From contig CAIXUF010000504.1 in the NCBI GenBank assembly GCA_903922535.1, positions 1-9,613 on the forward strand: DNA of 9,613 bases. Reading direction: 5' to 3'. The notes beneath the pieces were generated by a model. The model ran no database searches. It was given only the letters and a program-made list of their open reading frames with translations, and was not told where the DNA came from. The first letter of the stretch is position 1, and each line of letters begins with the position of its first letter. Of this stretch, positions 1 to 7,128 are shown one piece after another. Origin of the DNA: Candidatus Hydrogenedentota bacterium. Lineage in GTDB: Bacteria; Hydrogenedentota; Hydrogenedentia; Hydrogenedentiales; CAITNO01. A program made the translations under genes and the position numbers.

Positions 1-2291
1 GGGGCACCGGACACGACGCTGAACGTGCTGTCGCTCTGGTCCTCAATCTCGTTGTTGTCGGCGGAGATTAGAAGGATCCTGTACCCGCTGCCCGGTGTCA
101 CCCACGCAGGAACCGTCCAGGTCATCTGTCCGGCCGAAGCCGGTGGTTGTGCAAGCCACTCGGTGTCAGTTCCGTTCACATTGAGGAAAACGGCCACATT
201 GCCGGTCACACTGCTCTCGTTCCACCGGATGGTCTGGACCGAACCCTGGGCCCAGGACTCCCCGCCGTTCGGTGACATAACCGTGAGAGAGGCGCTGGTG
301 GGTTCGATGGTGAAGGTGCCCGCGCTCAGGTCGGCATAGCGGTTGTTGGGGCCGTAGATAATGTGCACCTTGTACGCGCTGTCCGGCGTCTGGCCCGGGG
401 GAACCGTCCACGACAATTCTCCGTCCTGTGCAAGAGCCGAACCCATCCAAAGCACGTCGATGCCGTTCAGGTTCAGCAATACCGCCACGGCGCCTGTCAA
501 ATCGTTCCGGGCGTTCCAGGTGACCAGTTGCGATTCACCCGCTGCCCAGGTCTCGCCGCCGTTCGGGGAATTCAGCGTGAGCGGCGGCGCGATGATCGTG
601 AACAGGCCGTTGCTCAGGTCGTCAATCGCGTTGTTGTCCGCCGAGACCAGGTGAATCCTGTACACGCCCGGCGTCAGCCATGCGGGAATCGTCCAGGAGA
701 ACTGCCCGGCCGAAGCCGCTGGCTGTGCGAGCCACTGCGTGTCCGTTCCGTTCACATTCAAGTAGATCGCCACCGCGCCGGTCACGCCGGTCGCATTCCA
801 GGTGATGGTCAGCGTGTCGCCCTGAATCCACTCCTCGCCGCCGTTTGGAGAAGTGGCGGTAAGGCTGGCGCAGGAACTTACTGTCACGGTCCGCGTTACT
901 TCGGCCGCGTTGTTGCCGTGTCCGTCATTCACGTCGTAGAGAACGGTGTAGGTGCCGGGGGTGTTCACGTTCACCGGGTTGGTGACAACGATGCTGCCGG
1001 TCAAGTCGCCCGCGCAGGCGTCCGTCGCCGTCGCGCCAGCGTCCATGTAGGAGGATCCGCACTTCACGGTGACTGGATTAACGCCCAGCAGCGTGATCAC
1101 CGGCGGGATCGTGTCCACCACAGTCAGTGTCGCGGTACAGGTGGCGATGTTGCCCGCACGATCGGTCACCGTCAGCGTCACGGTGGTGTCGCCCCCGCCC
1201 ACGGCGGTGCCCGCCGCCGGCGACTGGGTCACGGTTGGGCTGGGATCAAAGTTGTCTGTTGCGACAACGCCCGCCGTGAAATCGGGAACTTCTGTATGAC
1301 AAGAGGCATCGGCCGGAATCGTCTGATTCGCCGCGCACACGGTGATGACCGGCGCGGTCGTGTTCACCGTCTCATAGGCGCCCATGTCAACACCCGAACC
1401 CTGGGGACGCAGCGTACCCAGAATATCCGTGGCAGGCGCGCCGGCCACCGTGCCGGTGTCAATGCAGGGAGAACCCGTCTGAAGCCGGAGATTGCCTCCA
1501 CCGGCACTCACAAACAGCGGGTTTGCGCTGATGTTCCCTGCGCCGGCGTATCCCCACTGGATGCAGGAATAGGTCACCAACGGTGTGGAGGAGGTGCTGC
1601 CATTGAATATTTCCGGCCCAGAGGATGCCGTGTCCCCCCAAAGGATACAGTTCGTCAACAGCGGTGAGGATGACGCATTGTACATCCCGCCGCCGCTGCC
1701 GATGACTATGGCCAAATTGCCTGAGAACGCACAGTTTGTAATCGTCGGCGAGCCGGAATTGTTGTACATCCCGCCGCCACAACCGGGTTTGCCGCTGCCG
1801 CCGCCATAGGCCGAATTGCCTGAGAACACACAGTTTGTAACCGTCGGCGAGCCGGAATTGTTGTACATCCCGCCGCCATAACCGAGGTTTCCGTTCTTGC
1901 CGGTCCCGGCCGAGTTGCCTGAAAACGCGCAGTCGGCAACCGCCGACAAGCCGGCGTCGTTATACATCCCGCCGCCGTAACAGACGTTTTCCGTGCCGCT
2001 CCTGACCGAGTTGCCTGAGAAGGTGCAGTTCAGGACCGTCGGTGAGGAAGATGCATTGTACATCCCGCCGCCATACGTGGAGCCAGTCACCACGGAAGCA
2101 TAGTTGCCTGAGAAGCCGCAGTTCACGACCGTCGGCGAGCCGGAAGCGTTGTACATCCCGCCGCCATAGGCGCCGCCACCCTCGCCGCCGCCGGAGGCCC
2201 AGTTGCCTGAGAACACGCAATTCGTCAGCGTCGGGGAAGAAGATGCGTTGTACATCCCGCCGCCGTAGTTGAACCCCGAACTATCACTGCG
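1..2291 (-). CDS. C-terminal part of interrupted beta-helix/HYR/Ig/Kre9-like surface protein (open at left edge)
   Basis: This is the continuation, in exactly the same frame, of the beta-helix gene that begins at 3104 and is cut by a TAG at 2292-2294. From 2291 to 3 the frame has no further stop and runs off the window, so the true C-terminus is missing. Domains in order: seven more beta-helix units of the type GGGMYNxSxSPTxTNCxFSGN (their ATG codons lie at 2253, 2154, 2061, 1965, 1866, 1767 and 1683); a closing segment ending D-M-G-A-Y-E near 1371-1388, as in choice-of-anchor Q beta-helix proteins; an HYR-like module (about 1115-1362); a DUF5011-like Ig module (about 880-1114); then three Kre9/Knh-like modules starting with SPNGGExW (about 597-870, 300-590 and 17-300). 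All of these are extracellular modules. No anchor or sorting signal is seen because the end is missing. Frame and homology are clear. Whether it is translated depends on the TAG; the first in-frame ATG after it (2253-2255) has no convincing ribosome-binding site. Confidence 0.85.
1717..1881 (-). repeat. Near-identical tandem pair of 99-bp beta-helix repeat units
   Basis: The segment 1717-1781 aligns with 1816-1880 at an exact offset of 99 bases (33 codons) with only a few mismatches. Both encode a GGGMYNNSGSPTxTNCxFSGN unit. Other units in this gene are less alike and spaced 75 to 102 bases apart, always a multiple of three. The pair looks like a recent in-frame duplication or gene-conversion product inside the coding region. 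Confidence 0.8.
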
Positions 2292-2294
2292 CTA
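2292..2294 (-). other. Single in-frame TAG inside the beta-helix repeats
   Basis: This is the only stop codon in about 3,100 bases of one reading frame. It sits in the spacer of the fourth repeat (…SNSVT-TAG-RSDSSGFNYGGGMYN…), and the repeat pattern resumes in phase straight after it. No indel is involved, so one base substitution (for example from CAG, GAG, AAG, TGG or TCG) or one sequencing error explains it. TAG also serves as the normal terminator of three other genes here (7290-7292, 3546-3548 and 9026-9028), which argues against general amber reassignment in this genome. Confidence 0.93.
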
Positions 2295-3104
2295 TGTTAC
2301 CGAATTACTTGCGAACACGCAGTTCGTCAGCGTCGGGGACGACGAGGAATTGTACATCCCGCCGCCATGGCCGGCAATGTTGCCTGAGAACGTGCAGCCT
2401 GTCAAAGTCGGTGAAGAAGAGGTGTTGTACATCCCGCCGCCGTAGTTGTAGTTGGCCCAGATCTCAGTGTGGTGGGCCAGGTTGTTCGAGAACGTGCAGT
2501 TCACCAGGGTCGGCGATGAATACGCATTGTACATCCCGCCTCCGCCGCTGTCGCCGTAGCCGCCGGCCGAGTTGCCTGTGAAAATGCAGTTCGTCACCGT
2601 CGGTGAAGCATGGCTGTTGAGCATCCCGCCACCAGAGGAGCCAGAACGACTTCCCCTCGTGACGGTAAAACCATCCAGCACGGCCGCGTTGGCGCCGGCC
2701 ACGCACGAACGCGCTTTTTCCCCGTCAATTGTCGTGATGTTGGCGGACCAGTTTCGCTGATCACGGGCGCTTTCCGTCCCGGCGAAGCCGCCATAAATCG
2801 ACACGCCGCTCTTCATGGTCAGCACGGGGTCTGTTGTTGCGGTGTAGGTGCCCGTCTTAACCCAAACCTCGCCGCCGGAGGCGGCATAAGCCGCGTCCAC
2901 CGCGGCCTGGAGTGTCTTGTAGGCCGCGGCCCAGCTCTGCCCGTCGGGCGTGGCCGCCGCCGAAGCCGCGTCCACCCTGAAAACGCCCGCGGCATGCGCC
3001 GAAACGGCGCAGCACAGCACCAGCGTCCCTACCCAAAGCCCCTTCCAAGTATTCATTGTCCAACCCGCATCCTGGTTTTGCACCCGCACTATGCCTGTGC
3101 CCAT
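2292..3104 (-). CDS. N-terminal part of a secreted right-handed parallel beta-helix repeat protein, ended by an in-frame TAG
   Basis: The product as written is 270 residues. A signal peptide spans about residues 17-38: the Met at 17 is followed by a hydrophobic core with paired cysteines and an A-H-A|A-type cleavage site. Next comes the usual N-terminal cap of exported beta-helix proteins (about 40-150), with G-Q-S-W-A-A-A-Y-K-T-L-Q-A-A, G-G-E-V-W-V-K-T-G-T-Y and I-Y-G-G-F motifs. Four pectin-lyase-fold repeats follow from about residue 158. The last one breaks off at ...CVFASNSVT, immediately before TAG. The start at 3104 is chosen because GGAGG lies six bases upstream and the predicted transcript would start about 28 bases before it. 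The alternative ATG at 3054-3056 gives a more typical signal peptide but has no good ribosome-binding site. Alone this is too short for a complete beta-helix and lacks a C-terminal cap. It belongs with the open frame 1-2291. The ligand is unknown; such proteins are usually cell-surface or secreted. Confidence 0.85.
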   Translation of the reverse strand: MGTGIVRVQNQDAGWTMNTWKGLWVGTLVLCCAVSAHAAGVFRVDAASAAATPDGQSWAAAYKTLQAAVDAAYAASGGEVWVKTGTYTATTDPVLTMKSGVSIYGGFAGTESARDQRNWSANITTIDGEKARSCVAGANAAVLDGFTVTRGSRSGSSGGGMLNSHASPTVTNCIFTGNSAGGYGDSGGGGMYNAYSSPTLVNCTFSNNLAHHTEIWANYNYGGGMYNTSSSPTLTGCTFSGNIAGHGGGMYNSSSSPTLTNCVFASNSVT

Positions 3105-3110
3105 TCACCG

Positions 3111-3115
3111 CCTCC
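3111..3115 (-). promoter_or_regulatory. Ribosome-binding site deciding the 3104 start
   Basis: On the minus strand GGAGG lies six bases before the ATG at 3102-3104. It is the best Shine-Dalgarno match near this gene and favours 3104 over the downstream ATG at 3056, which has only a weak TTGGAC upstream. Confidence 0.55.
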
Positions 3116-3138
3116 GCCGATCTTATGCTCACATAACA

Positions 3139-3167
3139 ATAGTAAACCGATACTCCCGTTCTGTCAA
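3139..3167 (-). promoter_or_regulatory. Sigma-70-type promoter for the beta-helix gene
   Basis: On the minus strand a perfect -35 box TTGACA (3162-3167) is followed by a 17-base spacer and a -10 box TACTAT (3139-3144; four of six consensus bases). Transcription would start near 3132, leaving a leader of about 28 bases before the ATG at 3104 that contains the ribosome-binding site. Its position just upstream of the coding start, in an AT-richer patch of otherwise GC-rich DNA, supports it. Confidence 0.65.
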
Positions 3168-3247
3168 CGCCTATTTTCACACTTTGGACAAGCGCGGTCC
3201 CTTGCAGCGCCCGCACCATCGTCCGCCTCACGCCCTCTTCCGACAAA

Positions 3248-3332
3248 TCCTCTGCGACCCCTGCGCTCTCCGCGCCTCCCCGTTCCCAATGCGTCACGTT
3301 CATATTTCAGCGCCGCGGCGAAGCGCAGAGGA
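3248..3332. repeat. Degenerate CGCAGAG-type intergenic element with inverted arms
   Basis: TCCTCTGCG at 3248-3256 is the exact inverse of CGCAGAGGA at 3324-3332. Between the arms lie further degenerate CTGCG/CCGCG units (3261-3276) and a 10-bp palindrome, CGCCGCGGCG (3311-3320). Read on the minus strand it looks like the CGCAGAG-rich repeats scattered between genes in many environmental bacterial genomes. Attribution to that class is from memory. No gene is supported here. Confidence 0.4.
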
Positions 3333-3440
3333 CCATGATCTCACCGTACTACTGTCCACCAACTTCACGCATTCTGTCGAAAAAGTTCATGGCACCCAGT
3401 CGGCAAGTCATGTCGTGAAAATGAGATAGAGGTATTTCTC

Positions 3441-3491
3441 TTCTTTGCGATCTTGCGGTTCCATATGCACCACAGAGGGCACAGAGGAACC
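3441..3491. repeat. TTTGCGA / CACAGAGG composite intergenic repeat
   Basis: Two related units, TTTGCGA and TCTTGCGG (3444-3458), are followed by GGTTCC (3457-3462), then a 9-bp tandem pair CACAGAGGG and CACAGAGGA (3471-3488), then GGAACC (3486-3491). The GGTTCC/GGAACC arms form an inverted repeat around the tandem pair. The arrangement resembles intergenic repeats that recur many times in some environmental genomes. Copy number cannot be judged from one window. There is no sign of coding in either strand. Confidence 0.45.
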
Positions 3492-3520
3492 TGGAGCAGC
3501 AGAGCCGCAACCAAGAAGCA

Positions 3521-3548
3521 GGGTCTAGGGTCTGGGGGCTTGGGTCTA
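3521..3548. repeat. Four-unit heptamer tandem array overlapping a stop codon
   Basis: On the plus strand four 7-base units follow each other without gaps: GGGTCTA, GGGTCTG, GGGGCTT and GGGTCTA. On the minus strand the first unit is TAGACCC, and its TAG is the stop codon of the InlB-repeat gene (3546-3548), so the array begins exactly where that gene ends. Function is unknown; it could be part of the same intergenic repeat family as 3441-3491. Confidence 0.6.
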
Positions 3549-4661
3549 GGAGGGCAGCAGGGGGGCGGCGGTGTATGCGCGGGCAATGATTTCGGACGCC
3601 TTTTTGCCTTTCTTGAAGACCCCTTTGACCGTCGCCGGTGCGGTGTTGTTGACCGTGAGCAAATAAGAAGAATCCTGCGACAGCACCTTGTCGTCGGTGT
3701 CCCGCCAACTGTCAAAGAGCCACTCGTGATCCGTCTGCTGTGCGGTGAAGGGCACCCGCAACCCGTCCGCAAGGGCATAGCTCCCCGGCCGCGGGAAGAT
3801 GTCGCCCCGGCCCTCAAGGATGACCGTCACCGTGCTGCCCGTGTCGGTGAAGGACGCGCCGATCGTGCGGTCCCGGTCCATGACCACGGCCAGTTCCTGC
3901 GGCGTGCCGATGCCCGCATAGTCGGCCAGCCATCCGCCAAAGTAGCGGCCGGGATGGGGATTTGCGCCGAATTTCATCGTGCTGTTCACGGCGACACGGT
4001 AGGAACCGGGGCCCAGCGGAAAGCAGTTGCCGGGGCCCTGCGGCGGATTCACCACCAGCTTCCTGGAAGCGTCGGGATTGTCCGTAAAGTTGGCCGTGAC
4101 GGTTTTGTTCCCGTCCATCACGACCTTCGCGAAGAAGCTGTCCGAATCCACCGCCCCTTTCCAGGCAGTGAACGACGCGGGGCTTGCGTCGGCCGGAAGC
4201 GCGCTGATGTACACCTGCTGCCCCGACAGGCATCCGTGCGGGCCGGGCGCGGGGGTCACGTTTACGGGGTTGGAGGTGCCGCCGACCTGCACCGTGAGGG
4301 TGCATTGGGCTGGCAGGAAGGTGGCGGTGAGGGTGCGGTCCCGGTCCATGACGACAAGCACGGTGCTCTCCTGGGTGGTGCCGCCCGAAGCCAGGTCGCC
4401 GCTCCAGCCGGTGAACACGGCGTCTGCCGCGGGAACGGCGGTCAGTCCCAGCAGCACACCGGACGCAATCGTGTACGCGGTGCCCGGAGCGGGGCTGGAG
4501 GCGGGGGCGGTGGACCCATCGCCCGCGCCGGCCTTGATGATGGTGAGCGTGAAACTTGGCGTGACGGCGACGGGCTGGCTGGCCGTGTCCGCGACGGCCG
4601 TCAAACCGGGCAGGGACATCAGAACGCCCAGCGCAAGCATGTTTAGCCGTTTCAAAGGCAT
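3546..4661 (-). CDS. Secreted protein with four divergent InlB B-type repeats
   Basis: The product is 371 residues. A signal peptide covers about residues 1-25 (Lys/Arg-containing start, hydrophobic core, A-V-A-D cleavage region). Four repeats of about 70-80 residues follow (roughly 37-115, 121-192, 201-271 and 277-349). Their signature, clearest in the first, is F-x-G-W-x-G-D-L … V-V-M-D-R-D-R-T-L-T-A-T-F, the pattern of the divergent InlB B-repeat family found in bacterial surface proteins. The short basic tail (FKKGKKASE…) carries no LPXTG or other sorting motif. The frame is open upstream to 4829, but that extension has no export signal and crosses the promoter, so ATG 4659-4661 is preferred; AAGGA lies just one base upstream, an unusually tight spacing. 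The gene follows the GLUG gene after 297 bases and has its own promoter. Likely an extracellular structural or adhesive protein; the precise role is unknown. Confidence 0.85.
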   Translation of the reverse strand: MPLKRLNMLALGVLMSLPGLTAVADTASQPVAVTPSFTLTIIKAGAGDGSTAPASSPAPGTAYTIASGVLLGLTAVPAADAVFTGWSGDLASGGTTQESTVLVVMDRDRTLTATFLPAQCTLTVQVGGTSNPVNVTPAPGPHGCLSGQQVYISALPADASPASFTAWKGAVDSDSFFAKVVMDGNKTVTANFTDNPDASRKLVVNPPQGPGNCFPLGPGSYRVAVNSTMKFGANPHPGRYFGGWLADYAGIGTPQELAVVMDRDRTIGASFTDTGSTVTVILEGRGDIFPRPGSYALADGLRVPFTAQQTDHEWLFDSWRDTDDKVLSQDSSYLLTVNNTAPATVKGVFKKGKKASEIIARAYTAAPLLPS

Positions 4662-4767
4662 GTCCTTCTGTTCAATATCGTTTGGGATGCGGCATTCGGC
4701 GGATGCATCCATGGCTTCACAGGATGCCACGCCGTTCTTGCGCACACCAAGCCCGTGTGAAGCTGTG

Positions 4768-4796
4768 ATTCTGACCCAAAGGGGCCGGTATGTCAA
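4768..4796 (-). promoter_or_regulatory. Sigma-70-type promoter for the InlB-repeat gene
   Basis: On the minus strand a perfect TTGACA (4791-4796) is followed by a 17-base spacer and CAGAAT (4768-4773; four of six consensus -10 bases). The start of transcription would be near 4761, giving a leader of about 100 bases before the ATG at 4661. This makes the gene independent of the GLUG gene upstream. I see no convincing rho-independent terminator between 4797 and 4957. Confidence 0.6.
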
Positions 4797-4957
4797 GGTT
4801 CGTGGGGGTGCAGGCAGGAGTTTTGTCACGGTCCCGAATCCACACGTGGAAAGTGCCTGTATTACGATGATGCCTGTGGACTCTCTTGTGGGGTTTTCGC
4901 GCGACCGCCTAAGAGTTTACGTGCGGATATGGGAATTAGGCAAGGGGTTTCCCGAAT

Positions 4958-7111
4958 TCACATTCCCGTAATATTGCCGGTTGAAAGTGCAAGAAGGTAG
5001 GGGTATCCCTGACCTTCGCTAATGGCCCAAACATTTATGAAATCCCAGCCGGCAAAGGTTGTCTGCGTCATCATCGCCGCAGTTGCCTCACCAGTACCGC
5101 CTCGCGAAGTTGTCTGGCCCGAGGTGTTTACGTCCCAATACGAGGAGTCAACCGTGCCGCCATTCGTGGCGACCAACCCGCCAACAATACTGTATTGGCC
5201 AGAGACTGATCTTGTTACCAATCCCGTCGCGTAACACTGCGTCACCGAGCCGGAAGTTGCGCCGGCCAGCCCGCCAATATAATTGTATTGGCCTGATCCC
5301 GACCCCGAGACCGCTCCCGTCGCGTAGCTTGCCGTCTCTACGCCGTACTTATCACTAAAGCCGATCAATCCGCCGACGTAAGTGTAGGCGCCGTTGCCTG
5401 CGCCCAAACCCGCGAATGCTCCACCCGTGACCGGCCCTGCCGCGTAACACTGCGTCACCGAGCCGGAACTTGTACCCACCAACCCGCCAATAAGAGTGTA
5501 TTGGCCGCCCGGCCCCGCTCCTGAGACCGGCCCAGTCGCGTAACACTGTGTCACCGCGCCGCCAGAGTTGTTCGCGCCCACCAGACCACCAATTTCAATA
5601 TCTGTTACCAAGTTCGCTCCCGTAACCTCCCCCGTCGCATGGCAGTTCACCACCAAGCCGGTGCTGCCACCGTTCGCGCCGACCAGACCGCCGCCACAGA
5701 CCGAATGATCGGTCGTTCCCGAACTCGTTACCGTAACCGTTCCCGTCGCATAACACTGTGTCACTGTTCCGTTGTTATTGAAACCTACCAGCCCGCCAAC
5801 CTCTCCGCTCGTGACTGTCCCCGTCGCGTGGCTCTGTTCCACCATGCCGCCGGCCATTCTGCCGACCAGCCCGCCAACAGCGGCGGCGTAGCCCGCCGAC
5901 ACCGCCCCCGTCGCGTAACACTGCGTCACCGTGCCGACAAGGCTCTGGCCGACCAGCCCGCCAACGAAACTGCTTGAATCCGGACCGGTGACCGTGACGG
6001 GTCCTGTCGCATAACACTGCGTCACCGTGCCTGGGTAATTGTAACCGACCAGCCCGCCAACAGATTCAGAGCCCGTACCCGTACCCGTGACCGTCATGCC
6101 CGTCGCGTGGCAGTTCGTCACCGTGCCGGAGTTGCCGCCAACCAGACCACCGACATTGGCGCCGGACCCTGAAACTGCCCCCCCCAGCAACCCGACGTTC
6201 TTCACCTGCCCCCCGGAACCCACCCCGGCAAATAGCCCTGCATTACCAGAGCTGTTTATGGTCAGGCCCGATATGACGTGGCCTTGGCCGTCAAATGTTC
6301 CCGTGAAGGTTCCAATGGGTACAAATCCCGCACCAAATTTCCAAGTCGCCGTCGCTGAGGCGTCAATGTCATGTGTCAGGACATAGCTGCCATTGAGCGG
6401 ATATGCGGGATCATTGCCGATCTTTTGCAGATCCTCAACGGTACCGATGGTGCTGGGGAGCAACTTAATGTAATCACTGTACACGGCGGAGTAGTTGCCC
6501 GCGCCGTCCAGGTACTGGACGCGCACCGTGTTGTACCCGGTCAGTCCAGTCAGCGTGTGGGCGCAGGTGGCCTGGGAAAGCGACCAAGCAGTCCAGTGTG
6601 CACCGTCGTCGCTGAAGCGCATACGCGTCACCCCGGAGCCTGAACCGTCCGACCAGGTCAGCCCCAGCGTCACTGACCGGCTGGTCGTGGTCGCATCACC
6701 GTGGTTAATGATAATGGAGCCCGTGGGCGGGGTCGTGTCCAGCAGGATGTAGTCGCTGTACACTGCGGAGCGGTTGTTTGCCTTGTCGAGGTACTGGACG
6801 CGCACCGTCTTGTGACCGTCGCCCGGCGGCAGCGCGTGGGCGATCATGGCCTGGGGCGGCTGCCAGGCGGTCCAATGAGCCCCGTCATCGCTGAACCGCA
6901 TCTGCGCAACGCCCGAGCCGCCGACACCGTCATCCCAGGTCAACGCCAGCGTGACATTGGGTGTGTTCGTGGCGCTGCGGTTGTTGTTGATGACTATCGT
7001 GCCTGTCGGCGGCGCGGAGTCTGCCGCACGCGCCGACGGTTGCGTGAACCCCGCAAGCACAAGGCCCAGAACCGCCGGCACAAGCCCAAGACTCCATGAA
7101 GTTCTCTTCAT
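4958..7111 (-). CDS. Secreted Ig-like/GLUG-repeat protein
   Basis: The product is 717 residues. Signal peptide about 1-29 (MKRTSW start, Leu/Val-rich core, A-R-A|A-D cleavage). Two Ig-like repeats follow at about 34-125 and 127-217, each with PPTGxIxIN, MRFSDDGxHW and TVRVQYLD motifs. Residues 221-320 are the lead segment normal for GLUG proteins (T-V-E-D-L-Q-K-I … F-x-G-T-F-D-G-Q-G-H-V-I-S-G-L). From about 320 there are roughly eleven GLUG units of the form VGGLVGxNxGTVTQCYATGxV, then a typical closing cap (SYWDVNTSGQTTS … WDFINVWAIS-x-G-Q-G-Y-P-Y-L). GLUG domains occur in bacterial surface proteins and are thought to be adhesive; no catalytic residues are expected. The start is fixed by AAGGGAG eight bases upstream. 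It lies 178 bases after the FGE-domain gene, with which it shares the whole N-terminal cassette. No cell-wall or membrane anchor is seen. Confidence 0.92.
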   Translation of the reverse strand: MKRTSWSLGLVPAVLGLVLAGFTQPSARAADSAPPTGTIVINNNRSATNTPNVTLALTWDDGVGGSGVAQMRFSDDGAHWTAWQPPQAMIAHALPPGDGHKTVRVQYLDKANNRSAVYSDYILLDTTPPTGSIIINHGDATTTSRSVTLGLTWSDGSGSGVTRMRFSDDGAHWTAWSLSQATCAHTLTGLTGYNTVRVQYLDGAGNYSAVYSDYIKLLPSTIGTVEDLQKIGNDPAYPLNGSYVLTHDIDASATATWKFGAGFVPIGTFTGTFDGQGHVISGLTINSSGNAGLFAGVGSGGQVKNVGLLGGAVSGSGANVGGLVGGNSGTVTNCHATGMTVTGTGTGSESVGGLVGYNYPGTVTQCYATGPVTVTGPDSSSFVGGLVGQSLVGTVTQCYATGAVSAGYAAAVGGLVGRMAGGMVEQSHATGTVTSGEVGGLVGFNNNGTVTQCYATGTVTVTSSGTTDHSVCGGGLVGANGGSTGLVVNCHATGEVTGANLVTDIEIGGLVGANNSGGAVTQCYATGPVSGAGPGGQYTLIGGLVGTSSGSVTQCYAAGPVTGGAFAGLGAGNGAYTYVGGLIGFSDKYGVETASYATGAVSGSGSGQYNYIGGLAGATSGSVTQCYATGLVTRSVSGQYSIVGGLVATNGGTVDSSYWDVNTSGQTTSRGGTGEATAAMMTQTTFAGWDFINVWAISEGQGYPYLLALSTGNITGM

Positions 7112-7128
7112 CGCAATCGCTCCCTTGT
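6465..7128 (-). repeat. Shared signal-peptide/Ig cassette, copy 1 (other copy 8314-8977)
   Basis: This 664-base block aligns without a gap, at a constant offset of 1849 bases, with 8314-8977. It covers the ribosome-binding site, signal peptide and both Ig-like repeats. A run of 64 bases (6736-6799 against 8585-8648) is identical. By hand count the first Ig-like repeat is about 86 percent identical in protein and the second about 68 percent. Beyond 6465 the two genes have nothing in common. Confidence 0.9.
7120..7126 (-). promoter_or_regulatory. Ribosome-binding site conserved between the two cassette genes
   Basis: AAGGGAG lies eight bases before the ATG at 7111. The same sequence at the same distance (8969-8975) precedes the ATG at 8960 of the paralogous gene. 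The match shows the copied block extends upstream of the coding region, and it supports ATG 8958-8960 rather than the GTG at 8961-8963 as the start of that gene. Confidence 0.75.

Noticed and set aside
363..1667. 434-codon open frame on the plus strand
   Set aside because: It is antisense to the clear beta-helix/HYR/Ig/Kre9 reading frame. Its protein is Arg/His/Gly-rich low complexity with no recognisable domain, the usual shadow of GC-rich coding DNA.
2292..2294. Genome-wide reassignment of TAG, or pyrrolysine at this codon
   Set aside because: Three of the four natural gene ends in this window use TAG. A secreted beta-helix spacer is not a known site for pyrrolysine, and no pyl gene is present here. 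Not excluded by wider data, but not supported.
1683..2624. Regularly spaced, near-identical short repeats that could suggest a CRISPR array
   Set aside because: The conserved part encodes GGGMYN in frame, the spacing varies by multiples of three, and the intervening parts also encode the beta-helix pattern. These are protein repeats, with no cas genes nearby.
2857..3303. 148-codon open frame on the minus strand upstream of the beta-helix gene
   Set aside because: It runs through the promoter and start of the beta-helix gene in another frame. Its N-terminal part is translated CGCAGAG-type repeat, so it is spurious.
3453..4646. 397-codon open frame on the plus strand
   Set aside because: It is antisense to the InlB-repeat gene, begins inside the intergenic repeat (H-H-R-G-H-R-G start) and has no domain or ribosome-binding site.
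4797..4957. Rho-independent terminator after the GLUG gene
   Set aside because: Only short arms (for example GGGAAACCC near 4944-4953, and CTCTT/AAGAG near 4880-4916) are present, without a following T-run on the minus strand.
4027..4971. 314-codon open frame on the plus strand
   Set aside because: It is opposite the InlB-repeat gene and its promoter. The apparent composition is a reverse-strand echo of the repeats on the other strand.
5220..6120. Repeated TGTCACC/GTAACACTG blocks on the plus strand, considered as DNA-binding sites or a satellite
   Set aside because: They are the codons for the VTQCYATG part of successive GLUG units, so coding constraint explains them.
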